This document shows positions 16,007-23,471 of a DNA stretch of 64,000 nucleotides, piece after piece. The position numbers and the translations under genes are program-made. The stretch's first letter is position 1; every line of letters begins with the position of its first letter. The notes under the pieces were generated by a model. The model was not told the DNA's origin. It did not search any database and was given only the letters and a program-made list of their open reading frames with translations. This DNA is from Nocardioides ferulae (lineage in GTDB: Bacteria; Actinomycetota; Actinomycetes; Propionibacteriales; Nocardioidaceae), in the NCBI RefSeq assembly GCF_003660455.1, contig NZ_QZVR01000022.1:1-64000 (forward strand). The letters run 5' to 3'.

Positions 16007-16414
16007 ATGGCCAAGTACCTACTGCTCAAGCACTATCGCGGCGGCCCCACTCCTCTTTACGACGCACCGATGACCGAGTGGACCGAGCAGGAGATCACCG
16101 ACCACATCCAGTACATGTCCGACTTCGCCGCCCGGCTCCAGGGCACCGGCGAGTACGTCGACGGGCAGGCGCTCGCACCCGAGGGCACGTTCGTCCGGTA
16201 CGACGGCGAAGGGCGCCCGCCGGTCACCGACGGGCCGTTTGCGGAGACCAAGGACCTGATCGCCGGCTGGATGGTGATCGACGTCGACAGCTATGACCGG
16301 GCGCTCGAGCTGGCCGGGGAGCTGTCGGCGGCACCCGGCGCGCGAGGCGAACCGTTGCGCGAGTGGCTCGAGGTGCGCCCCTTCCTCACCGAGCCGCCCA
16401 CCGTGAGGGAGTGA
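16007..16414 (+). CDS. YCII/DGPF domain protein
   Basis: 135 aa, starting at MAKYLLLKHYRGG with AGGAG 7 nt upstream; the open frame extends further back but without coding character. The family name motif is present as VTDGPFAETKDLIAGWMVIDVD, followed by the helix DRALELAGELSAAPG. DGPF proteins are small ferredoxin-like-fold proteins encoded next to ECF42 sigma factors in actinobacteria. Their biochemical role is not established. One nucleotide separates its stop from the sigma factor start, so the two are cotranscribed and probably translationally coupled. Confidence 0.9.
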   Translation: MAKYLLLKHYRGGPTPLYDAPMTEWTEQEITDHIQYMSDFAARLQGTGEYVDGQALAPEGTFVRYDGEGRPPVTDGPFAETKDLIAGWMVIDVDSYDRALELAGELSAAPGARGEPLREWLEVRPFLTEPPTVRE

Positions 16415-16415
16415 G

Positions 16416-17564
16416 GTGGACGACCTACTGGTGCGCTCCCTCGCGCCGTCGGTGATCGGTGTCCTCGTCCGCCGCGGAGCCGACTTCGCGGCGGCCGAGG
16501 ACGCCGTCCAGGAGGCGCTGTTCCAGGCGGTGCGTGTCTGGCCGGCCGATCCGCCACGCGACCCGTTCGGCTGGCTGGTCACAGTCGCCTGGCACAAGTT
16601 CCTCGACGCCACCCGGGCCGAGGAGTCGCGCCGGCGCCGTGAGGACCTGATCGCCGACCAGCCCTCACCGGAGCCGGGCCCAGACCGCGACGACACCCTG
16701 CAGCTCTACTTCCTCTGCGCTCACCCCTCGCTCACCCCGGCCTCGGCCGTGGCGCTCACCCTGCGGGCGGTCGGGGGCCTCACCACCCGCCAGATCGCCG
16801 AGGCGTACCTCGTCCCCGAGGCCACGATGGCCCAGCGGATCAGCCGGGCCAAGCGGACCGTGGCGGGCGTCCGTCTCGACCAGCCCGGCGACGTCGCCAC
16901 TGTGCTGCGGGTGCTCTACCTCGTGTTCAACGAGGGCTACTCCGGCGACGTCGACCTGGCGGCCGAGGCAATCCGGCTCACCCGGCAACTGGCCTCCTCG
17001 ATCGCGCATCCGGAGGTGTCCGGTCTGCTGGCGCTGATGCTGCTGCACCATGCCCGGCGCGCGGCCCGCACCCGGCCCGACGGTGCCCTGGTGCCGCTGG
17101 CGGAGCAGGACCGTCACCGGTGGGACACCCGGCTCATCGCCGAGGGGGTCGAGGTGCTGCAGGGCGCCCTGGCCGCGGACCGGCTCGGTGAGTTCCAGGC
17201 CCAGGCGGCCATCGCCGCCCTGCACGCCGACGCGCCCACCGCCGCGCAGACCGACTGGGTGCAGATCGTCGAGTGGTACGACGAGCTCGTCCGGCTCACC
17301 GACAACCCTGTGGTCCGGCTGAACCGGGCCGTGGCGGTCGGCCAGGCCGACGGGGCCCGCGCCGGCCTCGCGGCCCTGGCCGGACTCGACCCGTCGCTCC
17401 CCCGCCACCAGGCCGTCGCGGCCTACCTGCACGAGCAGGACGGTGACCTCGCCGGCGCCGCCCGCCGCTACGCCGACGCGGCCCGGACGGCCTCGAACGC
17501 GGCCGAGCGCGACCACCTCACCCGACAGGCGGCCAGGCTGAACGCGGCGCTGCGCGCCGGCTGA
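16416..17564 (+). CDS. ECF42-group RNA polymerase sigma factor with C-terminal extension
   Basis: 382 aa, much longer than a plain ECF factor. Sigma region 2 is at about 10-75 (AAEDAVQEALFQAV, PFGWLVTVAWHKFLDATR), sigma region 4 at about 110-160 (LRAVGGLTTRQIAEAYLVPEATMAQRISRAK shows the helix-turn-helix, here in two parts). The C-terminal 210 residues are an all-helical SnoaL-free, TPR-like extension typical of ECF42 (VLYLVFNEGYSG, ASSIAHPEVSGLLALMLLH, LNRAVAVG). No anti-sigma factor is nearby; in this group the extension is thought to control activity. GTG start 1 nt after the DGPF stop. Confidence 0.9.
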   Translation: MDDLLVRSLAPSVIGVLVRRGADFAAAEDAVQEALFQAVRVWPADPPRDPFGWLVTVAWHKFLDATRAEESRRRREDLIADQPSPEPGPDRDDTLQLYFLCAHPSLTPASAVALTLRAVGGLTTRQIAEAYLVPEATMAQRISRAKRTVAGVRLDQPGDVATVLRVLYLVFNEGYSGDVDLAAEAIRLTRQLASSIAHPEVSGLLALMLLHHARRAARTRPDGALVPLAEQDRHRWDTRLIAEGVEVLQGALAADRLGEFQAQAAIAALHADAPTAAQTDWVQIVEWYDELVRLTDNPVVRLNRAVAVGQADGARAGLAALAGLDPSLPRHQAVAAYLHEQDGDLAGAARRYADAARTASNAAERDHLTRQAARLNAALRAG

Positions 17565-17580
17565 GTCGGCCCGGCCAGGC

Positions 17581-18105
17581 TCAGGCTCCGGCGGCCCGCG
17601 GCGCGGTCGGGTCGGCGTCCTCGCCGGAGTGCTCGCGGGCGACGTACTCCTCGATGTCCTCGATGTCGTCGCGGTTGCGAGAGACCACCGCGAGCAGGTC
17701 GCTCATCGTGGCGACCTCCTCGACCTGCTCCTTGATGAACCACTGCATGAACTGCTCGGAGGCGTAGTCGTGCTCCTCCCGGGCGATCCGCAGCAGCTCG
17801 TTGATCTGCCCGGTGACCCGCTTCTCCTGCTCGAGGGCCAGCGCCACCGGCGCCACCACGTCCTCGAAGCCCGAGACCGGCGCCTCGACCCCGGGGAACC
17901 GCACCTCGGTGTCGGTGTCGAGGAGGTACTGCACCATCATCATCGCGTGCTCGCGCTCCTCGACGGCCTGGGCATAGAAGAACGCGGCCATCCGAGGCAT
18001 CGTCAGCGCGTCGTAGTAGACGGCGCAGGCGAGGTACTGGTTGTGGGCGGCCAGCTCGTTGCCGATCTGGACGTTGAGCTGGTCGACGAAGCGCGGGGCG
18101 GTCAT
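17581..18105 (-). CDS. Ferritin (non-haem, bacterioferritin B-like)
   Basis: 174 aa iron-storage protein forming a 24-mer cage with ferroxidase activity. Ferroxidase ligands are visible in the expected order: NELAAHNQYLACAVYY (Glu on helix A), AVEEREHAMMMVQYLLD (Glu and His of ExxH on helix B), EHDYASEQFMQWFIKEQVEE on helices C-D. A TAGGCT box 6 nt before the ATG suggests its own leaderless transcript in addition to possible readthrough from the small Cys-protein gene 33 nt upstream. An iron box ahead of that small gene suggests iron control. Confidence 0.94.
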   Translation of the reverse strand: MTAPRFVDQLNVQIGNELAAHNQYLACAVYYDALTMPRMAAFFYAQAVEEREHAMMMVQYLLDTDTEVRFPGVEAPVSGFEDVVAPVALALEQEKRVTGQINELLRIAREEHDYASEQFMQWFIKEQVEEVATMSDLLAVVSRNRDDIEDIEEYVAREHSGEDADPTAPRAAGA

Positions 18106-18111
18106 GGCAGC

Positions 18112-18117
18112 AGCCTA
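18112..18117 (-). promoter_or_regulatory. Candidate -10 box (TAGGCT) for ferritin, leaderless start
   Basis: On the minus strand TAGGCT is followed by GCTGCC and the ferritin ATG at 18105. The 6-nt gap carries no ribosome site. Confidence 0.45.
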
Positions 18118-18138
18118 GAGGTCAGGTCGGCCACCGGA

Positions 18139-18390
18139 TCAGGCGACCTTCTGCAGCGACTTCTTCGTCGCCTTCTTGCCGTCGGCGCGCACCAGGACCC
18201 GCTTCTTCACCGTGTAGCCCGGAGGGAGGGTGCCCTCCTTGAGCATCCGGATCGGGCAGCGCTGGCAGCGGTCCTTGGACACGCAGCACTTGGTCTTCGG
18301 CAGCTTCGCCACCTTGCTTCCAGGCTTGCTCCCAGGCTTGCTCGCGGCAGTCTTGGCCGCCTTGCCGCCCTTGCCTTTGCCCTTGCCCAC
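18139..18390 (-). CDS. Small Lys-rich protein with Cys cluster, function unknown
   Basis: 83 aa. The first 35 residues are almost only Gly, Lys, Ala and Ser, then comes KTKCCVSKDRCQRCPIRMLK, a CC-x5-C-x2-C cluster that could bind metal, and a C-terminal basic tail. I recall similar short CC/CxxCP proteins in other actinobacteria but no assigned function. The start at MGKGKGKGG is the first in-frame Met that keeps the iron box outside the gene. Ferritin follows 33 nt downstream and an iron-box-like sequence lies 24 nt upstream, so a role linked to iron or metal handling is a reasonable guess. Confidence 0.72.
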   Translation of the reverse strand: MGKGKGKGGKAAKTAASKPGSKPGSKVAKLPKTKCCVSKDRCQRCPIRMLKEGTLPPGYTVKKRVLVRADGKKATKKSLQKVA

Positions 18391-18413
18391 CCGGGCACCA
18401 TACCCCAGACGAC

Positions 18414-18432
18414 TTAGGCAAGCCTCACCTTC
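18414..18432. promoter_or_regulatory. DtxR/IdeR-like iron box
   Basis: TTAGGCAAGCCTCACCTTC agrees with the 19-bp iron-box consensus TTAGGTTAGSCTAACCTAA at 14 positions, including the TTAGG and CCT cores. It lies 24 nt upstream of the small Cys-protein gene and about 310 nt upstream of ferritin on the minus strand. Iron-dependent repressor/activators of this family control ferritin genes in other actinobacteria. Confidence 0.6.
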
Positions 18433-18451
18433 AGCGAGAGGTTCTCGCTGA
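18431..18451 (-). terminator. Hairpin terminator after meaA
   Basis: Perfect 9-bp inverted repeat TCAGCGAGA / TCTCGCTGA with a 3-nt loop, 26 nt past the meaA stop. Its left arm touches the iron box, so the end of meaA and the control region of the iron operon are packed together. Confidence 0.65.
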
Positions 18452-18477
18452 TCGAGACCGTCGCCGGCCGGCCGACG

Positions 18478-20520
18478 TCAGTCCAGCCCGTTGGCCCTCC
18501 GGATCACCTCGACCATGCCGCCCATGATCTCGGTGAGGCCGAAGTCCTTCGGGGTGTAGACCGCGGCGACCCCGAGCTCCTTGAGTCGCCGGCCGTCGGA
18601 GTCGGGGATGATGCCCCCCACCACGACCGGTACGTCGCCCAGGCCGGCCTCGCGCAGCCCGTCGAGCACCGCGGGCACCAGCTCCATGTGCGAGCCGGAC
18701 AGGATCGACAGGCCGACGCAGTGCACGTCCTCGGCCACCGCCGCGGAGACGATCTGCTCCGGGGTGAGCCGGATGCCCTGGTAGACGACCTCGAACCCGG
18801 CGTCGCGGGCCCGCACCGCCACCTGCTCGGCACCGTTGGAGTGGCCGTCCAGGCCCGGCTTGCCGACCAGCAGCCGCAGCCGGCCACCCAGCTCCTCGCC
18901 GGTGGCCTTGACCCGCTCGCGCACCGCGCGCAGCTCCGCGCCCGCCTCGGCGACGCCCACGGCACCGCTCACGCCGGTCGGGGCGCGGAACTCGCCGAAG
19001 ACCTCGCGCAGCGTGCCGGCCCACTCCCCCGTGGTCGCGCCCGCGCGGGCGGCGGCCAGGGTGGCGGTCATCAGGTTCTTGTCGGTCTTGGCGTCGGCGG
19101 CCAGCTGCGCCAGCGCCTCGGCCACCGCAGCCTCGTCGCGCTGCTCCTTCCAGGCCCGCACGGACTCGATGGCCGACTGCTCGGCCTCGGGGTCGGCGGT
19201 CTGGATCGCGGCGTCGAGGTCGGCGGTCAGCGGCGAGGGCTCGGTGGTCTCGAAGCAGTTGACCCCGACGATCTTCTCCTCGCCCGACTCGATCCGGGCC
19301 CGGCGCGCGGCGTGGCTGCTGACCAGCGCCTGCTTCATGTAGCCGGACTCGACCGCCGCGATCGCGCCGCCCATCGCCTGCACCCGGTCGATCTCGGCCC
19401 GCGCACCCTCGACCAGCTGCGCGACCTTCGCCTCGACCACCTTCGAGCCCTCGAACAGGTCGTCGTACTCGAGCAGGTCGGACTCGAAGGCCAGCACCTG
19501 CTGCAGCCGCAGCGACCACTGCTGGTCCCACGGCCGCGGCAGCCCGAGGGCCTCGTTCCACGCCGGCAGCTGCACCGCCCGGGCCCGGGCGTCCTTCGAC
19601 AGCGTCACGCCGAGCATCTCGAGCACGATCCGCTGCACGTTGTTCTCGGGCTGGGCCTCGGTGAGTCCGAGGGAGTTGACCTGGACGCCGTAGCGGAAGC
19701 GCCGCATCTTGGGGTCCTGCACGCCGTACCGCTCGCGGGTGATCTCGTCCCACAGCTGCACGAACGCGCGCATCTTGCACATCTCCTCGACGAAGCGCAC
19801 GCCGGCGTTGACGAAGAAGGAGATCCGGCCGACGACCTTCTCGAAGTCGTCCTCGGAGACCTGGCCGGAGTCCTTGACCGCGTCCAGCACCGCGATCGCC
19901 GTGCACAGCGCGTAGGCCAGCTCCTGCACCGGCGAGGCACCGGCCTCCTGCAGGTGGTAGCTGCAGATGTTGATCGGGTTCCACTTCGGGATCTGGTTGA
20001 CCGTGTAGGAGATGGTGTCGGCGGTCAGCCGCAGCGACTGCTCCGGCGGGAACACGTAGGTGCCGCGGGAGAGGTACTCCTTGATGATGTCGTTCTGGGT
20101 GGTGCCCGCGAGCCGGGCGGCCACCTCGTCCGGAGCCAGCCCGGGGTTCTGCTCCTCCGCGGCCACCTGGTAGAGCGCGAGCAGCCACATCGCGGTCGCG
20201 TTGATCGTCATCGAGGTGTTCATCTCGACCAAGGGGATGTCCTGGAACAGCCGGCGCATCTCGCCCAGGTGCGGCACCGGCACCCCGACCTTGCCGACCT
20301 CGCCGCGGGCGAGCGGGGAGTCGGGGTCGTAGCCGGTCTGGGTGGGCAGGTCGAACGCGACCGAGAGACCGGTCTGCCCCTTGGCGAGGTTGCCGCGGTA
20401 GAGCGCGTTCGAGGCCGCGGCCGTCGAGTGCCCGGCGTAGGTGCGCATCACCCACGGGCGCGCCTTCTCGGGACGCTCCTGCGGCTGGGAGGGATCGATG
20501 GCGCTGGTCGGCTCGCTCAT
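18478..20520 (-). CDS. meaA: MeaA-type B12-dependent acyl-CoA mutase (ethylmalonyl-CoA mutase-like)
   Basis: About 680 aa from MSEPTSAIDP; an earlier in-frame start at 20703 overlaps the STAS gene and is unlikely. The large domain (about 1-510) has the acyl-CoA mutase hallmarks: TYAGHSTAAASN, AFDLPTQTGYDPD, MNTSMTINATAMWLLALY, and GTTQNDIIKEYLSRGTYVFP. The C-terminal domain carries the cobalamin base-off motif KPGLDGHSNGAEQ (D-x-H-x-x-G) and later SILSGSHMELVP and GGIIPDSD. Single-chain architecture with both domains matches MeaA/Ecm, which converts ethylmalonyl-CoA to methylsuccinyl-CoA; methylmalonyl-CoA mutase activity is the alternative. TACCCT 8 nt before the ATG suggests a leaderless mRNA. 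The adenosyltransferase gene lies nearby. Confidence 0.9.
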   Translation of the reverse strand: MSEPTSAIDPSQPQERPEKARPWVMRTYAGHSTAAASNALYRGNLAKGQTGLSVAFDLPTQTGYDPDSPLARGEVGKVGVPVPHLGEMRRLFQDIPLVEMNTSMTINATAMWLLALYQVAAEEQNPGLAPDEVAARLAGTTQNDIIKEYLSRGTYVFPPEQSLRLTADTISYTVNQIPKWNPINICSYHLQEAGASPVQELAYALCTAIAVLDAVKDSGQVSEDDFEKVVGRISFFVNAGVRFVEEMCKMRAFVQLWDEITRERYGVQDPKMRRFRYGVQVNSLGLTEAQPENNVQRIVLEMLGVTLSKDARARAVQLPAWNEALGLPRPWDQQWSLRLQQVLAFESDLLEYDDLFEGSKVVEAKVAQLVEGARAEIDRVQAMGGAIAAVESGYMKQALVSSHAARRARIESGEEKIVGVNCFETTEPSPLTADLDAAIQTADPEAEQSAIESVRAWKEQRDEAAVAEALAQLAADAKTDKNLMTATLAAARAGATTGEWAGTLREVFGEFRAPTGVSGAVGVAEAGAELRAVRERVKATGEELGGRLRLLVGKPGLDGHSNGAEQVAVRARDAGFEVVYQGIRLTPEQIVSAAVAEDVHCVGLSILSGSHMELVPAVLDGLREAGLGDVPVVVGGIIPDSDGRRLKELGVAAVYTPKDFGLTEIMGGMVEVIRRANGLD

Positions 20521-20528
20521 GGGATCAG

Positions 20529-20534
20529 AGGGTA
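20529..20534 (-). promoter_or_regulatory. Candidate -10 box (TACCCT) for meaA, leaderless start
   Basis: On the minus strand TACCCT is 8 nt before the meaA ATG at 20520, with no Shine-Dalgarno sequence between. Confidence 0.4.
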
Positions 20535-20614
20535 GGTCCTCGATTACCGCTTGGTAACGCCTCCGCCATGTGGGATGGCCGACACCGCGCGGGTGGGGCC
20601 TCGGCGAGCCCGGG

Positions 20615-20923
20615 TCAGGCGGGGGCGGCGGCTCGCTCGACCTCGACCGCCCGGGCCAGCCGGGACAGGTGCAGCAGGCGGCGCACGGTCGGCTGGCAGC
20701 CACGCAGCCGGACGTGGTGCCCGACCCGCTCGGCGTTGCGCGTGGCCGCCGCGAGCACCTTCAGGGCGGTGACGTCGACGCTGTCGACCAGGGAGAGGTC
20801 GATGACGACGTCGCTGTCGTGGGCGTAGAGACGCTCGTAGATGGCATCGCGCACCTGGGCGGTGCTGCGGCCGTCGAAGTAGCCGCTCAGCACCAGGGTC
20901 GCCCCGTCGGTCGTGATGTCCAT
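20615..20923 (-). CDS. STAS domain protein (anti-sigma-factor antagonist-like)
   Basis: 102 aa from the ATG at 20923; the open frame runs further upstream but the extension is not coding-like and crosses the divergent gene's promoter. One STAS fold: LVLSGYFDGRSTAQVRDAIY, then VVIDLSLVDSVDVTALKVLAAA and HVRLRGCQPTVRRLLHLSRL. In SpoIIAA/RsbV the phosphorylated residue is the second Ser of DSSG; here the aligned segment is DVTA, so a Thr replaces it. It may act on an anti-sigma factor of the RsbW type, such as the one at 59713, but that link is only a guess. It is divergent from the adenosyltransferase gene. Confidence 0.82.
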   Translation of the reverse strand: MDITTDGATLVLSGYFDGRSTAQVRDAIYERLYAHDSDVVIDLSLVDSVDVTALKVLAAATRNAERVGHHVRLRGCQPTVRRLLHLSRLARAVEVERAAAPA

Positions 20924-21115
20924 CGTCGCTGCCGTTCTCCGCGGTCCCGAGCACCGCGGTGAGCCGTTGTCGGGTGACGCTGACGCGTCCACTACCCACA
21001 ATGACGCTGCGAGAGCCGATCTGGTTGCACCGAGATGCCGACTTTTCCCGACGTGTCCCGTCGGCAGCCGAGCCGCGGCCCGGAGACCGACCAGCCGCCG
21101 GCGCCACTGGAGCAC

Positions 21116-21121
21116 TAGAGT
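21116..21121 (+). promoter_or_regulatory. Candidate -10 box (TAGAGT), leaderless start
   Basis: TAGAGT is followed by 7 nt (CGCGGCC) and the ATG at 21129 of the adenosyltransferase gene. Confidence 0.5.
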
Positions 21122-21128
21122 CGCGGCC

Positions 21129-21704
21129 ATGGTCAACCTCACCCGCATCTACACCCGCACCGGCGACGGCGGCCGCACCCGCCTGGGCGACATGAGCGAG
21201 ACCACCAAGAACGACACCCGGCTACATGCCTACGCCGACGTCGACGAGGCCAACGCCCACCTCGGCGTCGCCCTGGCCCAGGGCGCGCTCGAGGACGACG
21301 TCGTGGCGGTGCTGACCCACATCCAGAACGACCTCTTCGACGTGGGCGCCGACCTGTGCACGCCGGTGGCCGAGAACCCCGACTACCCGCCGCTGCGGAT
21401 CACCCAGGACTACGTCGACCGGCTCGAGGCGTGGTGCGACCACTACAACGAGGCGCTGCCGAACCTGCGCTCGTTCATCCTCAACGGCGGCACGCCCGGC
21501 GCGGCGCTGCTGCACGTCGCCCGCACGGTGGTACGCCGGGCGGAGCGGGCCGCCTGGGCCGCGTTCGACGAGCACGGCGCGACCATGAACCAGCTGGCCA
21601 TCACCTATCTGAACCGGCTCTCGGACCTGCTGTTCATCCTGGCCCGGCACGCCAACCGCGAGCAGGGCGACGTGCTCTGGGTTCCAGGCGGAGACCGCGG
21701 CTAG
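21129..21704 (+). CDS. pduO: Cob(I)alamin adenosyltransferase, PduO type
   Basis: 191 aa. Transfers the adenosyl group of ATP to cob(I)alamin, giving coenzyme B12. Seen: the N-terminal ATP-binding motif IYTRTGDGGRTRLGDMS, HAYADVDEANAHLGVAL, the FILNGGTPGAALLHVARTV helix and VVRRAERAAWA with the conserved Arg/Glu pairs. The family trimer active site is formed by these segments. It lies about 600 nt from the divergent B12-dependent mutase gene meaA, so it plausibly makes and delivers the cofactor for that enzyme. Start fixed by a -10-like box 7 nt upstream and by the conserved beginning. Confidence 0.95.
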   Translation: MVNLTRIYTRTGDGGRTRLGDMSETTKNDTRLHAYADVDEANAHLGVALAQGALEDDVVAVLTHIQNDLFDVGADLCTPVAENPDYPPLRITQDYVDRLEAWCDHYNEALPNLRSFILNGGTPGAALLHVARTVVRRAERAAWAAFDEHGATMNQLAITYLNRLSDLLFILARHANREQGDVLWVPGGDRG

Positions 21705-21721
21705 CGATCCTCGGTCGCTAG
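21701..21721. terminator. Bidirectional hairpin holding both stop codons
   Basis: Perfect 7-bp inverted repeat CTAGCGA / TCGCTAG with a 7-nt loop. The TAG of the plus-strand adenosyltransferase (21702-21704) sits in the left arm and the TAG of the minus-strand ABC permease (21718-21720) in the right arm. It is short, so termination strength is uncertain. Confidence 0.5.
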
Positions 21722-22530
21722 GAGATGTCGCGGCGCAGGGTCGTGACCCGGCCCAGCACCGCGAACAGCGCGGCGTACCCGAGCAGCACGGCGGTGCCGC
21801 CGGCCCGCGGCAGCAGGTCGAGCAGCCCGGAGGCGCTGTAGAGGCTGGAGCCCACCATCGCCTCGGCGGCCGCGCCGGGCAGCAGCTTCGCGACGTCCTC
21901 GAGGGCGGAGACCGCGGTGAGCCCCAGCCGCAGGATCGGCTCGACGAACTGGGTGAACGCCAAGATCACCACGACCGCCGCGACCTGGTTGGTCAGCAGC
22001 GTCCCGAGCCCGACGCCGATCACCGCCCAGACCGCCAGCGCCAGCACCGAGAACACCAGCTGGGTGAGCACCTCCCCGTCGCCGAGGAAGAGCGGCTGGT
22101 CGCGCAGCGCCAGCACCGGCGCCCCGCCGAGCACCGCGCCGAGGGTGCCGGCGACGCCGTGCACCAGGCCGACCGCGAGGCCGGCGGCCAGCTTGGCGAG
22201 CAGCACCCGGGTGCGCCGCGGCTCGGCCAGCAGCGTGGCGGTGATCGTCTGGTGGCGGAACTCGCCGGTCATCGAAAGCGCGCCCACGACCAGAGGGAAG
22301 ACGTAGCCCAGCGACGCCGCCAGCGTGTACGCCGAGAGCGCGACGTCGCGCTCGGCCAGCGGCGGTGCCGAGGAGTCGCCGGTCAGCGTGGCGCCGCCCT
22401 CCGCACCGGAGAGCGAGAAGGCCATGGCCGCGCCGAGGAACGCCATGTAGCCCAGGAGCAGGAGCGCCAGCAGCCACCACATCCTGGTGGTGAGCACCTT
22501 GCGCAGCTCCATCCGCAGCACCTCGCTCAT
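21718..22530 (-). CDS. ABC transporter permease (ABC-2 type)
   Basis: About 270 aa with six predicted membrane helices: MWWLLALLLLGYMAFLGAAM first, then segments around YTLAASLGYVFPLVVGALSM, VGLVHGVAGTLGAVLGG, VFSVLALAVWAVIGVGLG, AAVVVILAFTQFVEPIL and the last near AVLLGYAALFAVLG. The TGEFRHQTITATLL segment after helix 2 is typical of ABC-2 permeases of the CcmA/NatB type. Its ATG overlaps the stop of the ATPase gene by 4 nt (ATGA), so the two make one exporter. The cargo (drug, lipid or peptide) is unknown. Confidence 0.88.
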   Translation of the reverse strand: MSEVLRMELRKVLTTRMWWLLALLLLGYMAFLGAAMAFSLSGAEGGATLTGDSSAPPLAERDVALSAYTLAASLGYVFPLVVGALSMTGEFRHQTITATLLAEPRRTRVLLAKLAAGLAVGLVHGVAGTLGAVLGGAPVLALRDQPLFLGDGEVLTQLVFSVLALAVWAVIGVGLGTLLTNQVAAVVVILAFTQFVEPILRLGLTAVSALEDVAKLLPGAAAEAMVGSSLYSASGLLDLLPRAGGTAVLLGYAALFAVLGRVTTLRRDIS

Positions 22531-23471
22531 GCCGCGCCTCCCCTGACCGGCTCGGCCGGCTCGGTGCGGGCGGTGAGCCGGAGGAAGACGTCCTCGAGCG
22601 ACGCGCCCTCCTCGGCGAGTCCGTGGAGCTCCAGGTGCGCAGTGTGGGCGGCGGCGCCGACGGCGGCCGGCGTCGTGTCGTCGAGCAGCATGCCGTCGGA
22701 GGTGCGAGTGGCGGCCCAGCCGTGCTCGGCCGCGAGCCGTTCGAGTCCGGCGAGGTCGGGGGTGACGACCCGCACCTGCCGGCTGGCGAGGGCGACCAGG
22801 TCGCCGAGCGGCGAGGCGTGCACCAGCCGGCCGCCGGCGATGATCACCACGTCGTCGACGGTGGCCTGCACCTCGCCGAGGACGTGGCTGGAGATCAGCA
22901 CAGTGCGTCCCTGACCGGCGAGGAACCGCAGGAACCCGCGCAGCCACACGATGCCCTCGGGGTCCAGCCCGTTGGCGGGCTCGTCGAGCACCAGCACCCG
23001 CGGGTCGCCGAGGAGCGTGGTGGCGAGTCCGAGCCGCTGGCGCATGCCCAGGGAGAACCCGCCGACCCGGCGACCTGCCGCATCGGCGAGCCCGACCTGC
23101 TCGAGGACCTCGTCGCAGCGCCGGTCGTCGACGCCGGCGCGGGGAGCGTAGACGCGCAGATGGTCGCGGGCCGTGCGGCCCGGGTGGAAGGCGGCGGCCT
23201 CCAGGTCGGCGCCCACCACCGCGGTCGGCCGCTCCAGTGCGGCGTAGCGGCGGCCGCCGATGGTCGCGGTGCCGTGGTCGGGCCGGACCAGGCCGAGGAG
23301 CATCCGCAGCGTCGTGGTCTTGCCAGCCCCGTTCGGGCCGAGGAACCCGGTGACCGCGCCGGGGCGCGCGACGAAGCTCAACCGGTCGACGGCGCGCACG
23401 GCGCCGAAGCTCTTGGTCAGCTCGTGCACCTCGACGGGGATCGCGTCGCCTGCTCCGTCGACGGCGGTCAT
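22527..23471 (-). CDS. ABC transporter ATP-binding protein
   Basis: 314 aa. Walker A GFLGPNGAGKTTTLRMLLGL, signature FSLGMRQRLGLATTLLGDP, Walker B VLVLDEPANGLDP, and the switch His in ISSHVLGEV are all intact. The C-terminal 90 residues form the regulatory extension seen in drug or lantibiotic exporters of this class (ASLEDVFLRLT). It partners the permease gene that starts within its stop codon. The MFS transporter gene just upstream overlaps by 4 nt, so three transport genes form one transcription unit. Confidence 0.93.
   Translation of the reverse strand: MTAVDGAGDAIPVEVHELTKSFGAVRAVDRLSFVARPGAVTGFLGPNGAGKTTTLRMLLGLVRPDHGTATIGGRRYAALERPTAVVGADLEAAAFHPGRTARDHLRVYAPRAGVDDRRCDEVLEQVGLADAAGRRVGGFSLGMRQRLGLATTLLGDPRVLVLDEPANGLDPEGIVWLRGFLRFLAGQGRTVLISSHVLGEVQATVDDVVIIAGGRLVHASPLGDLVALASRQVRVVTPDLAGLERLAAEHGWAATRTSDGMLLDDTTPAAVGAAAHTAHLELHGLAEEGASLEDVFLRLTARTEPAEPVRGGAA

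Noticed and set aside
20521..21128. Cobalamin riboswitch near meaA and the adenosyltransferase
   Set aside because: No B12-box sequence was found, and both genes have -10-like boxes only 7-8 nt before the start, leaving no room for a leader.
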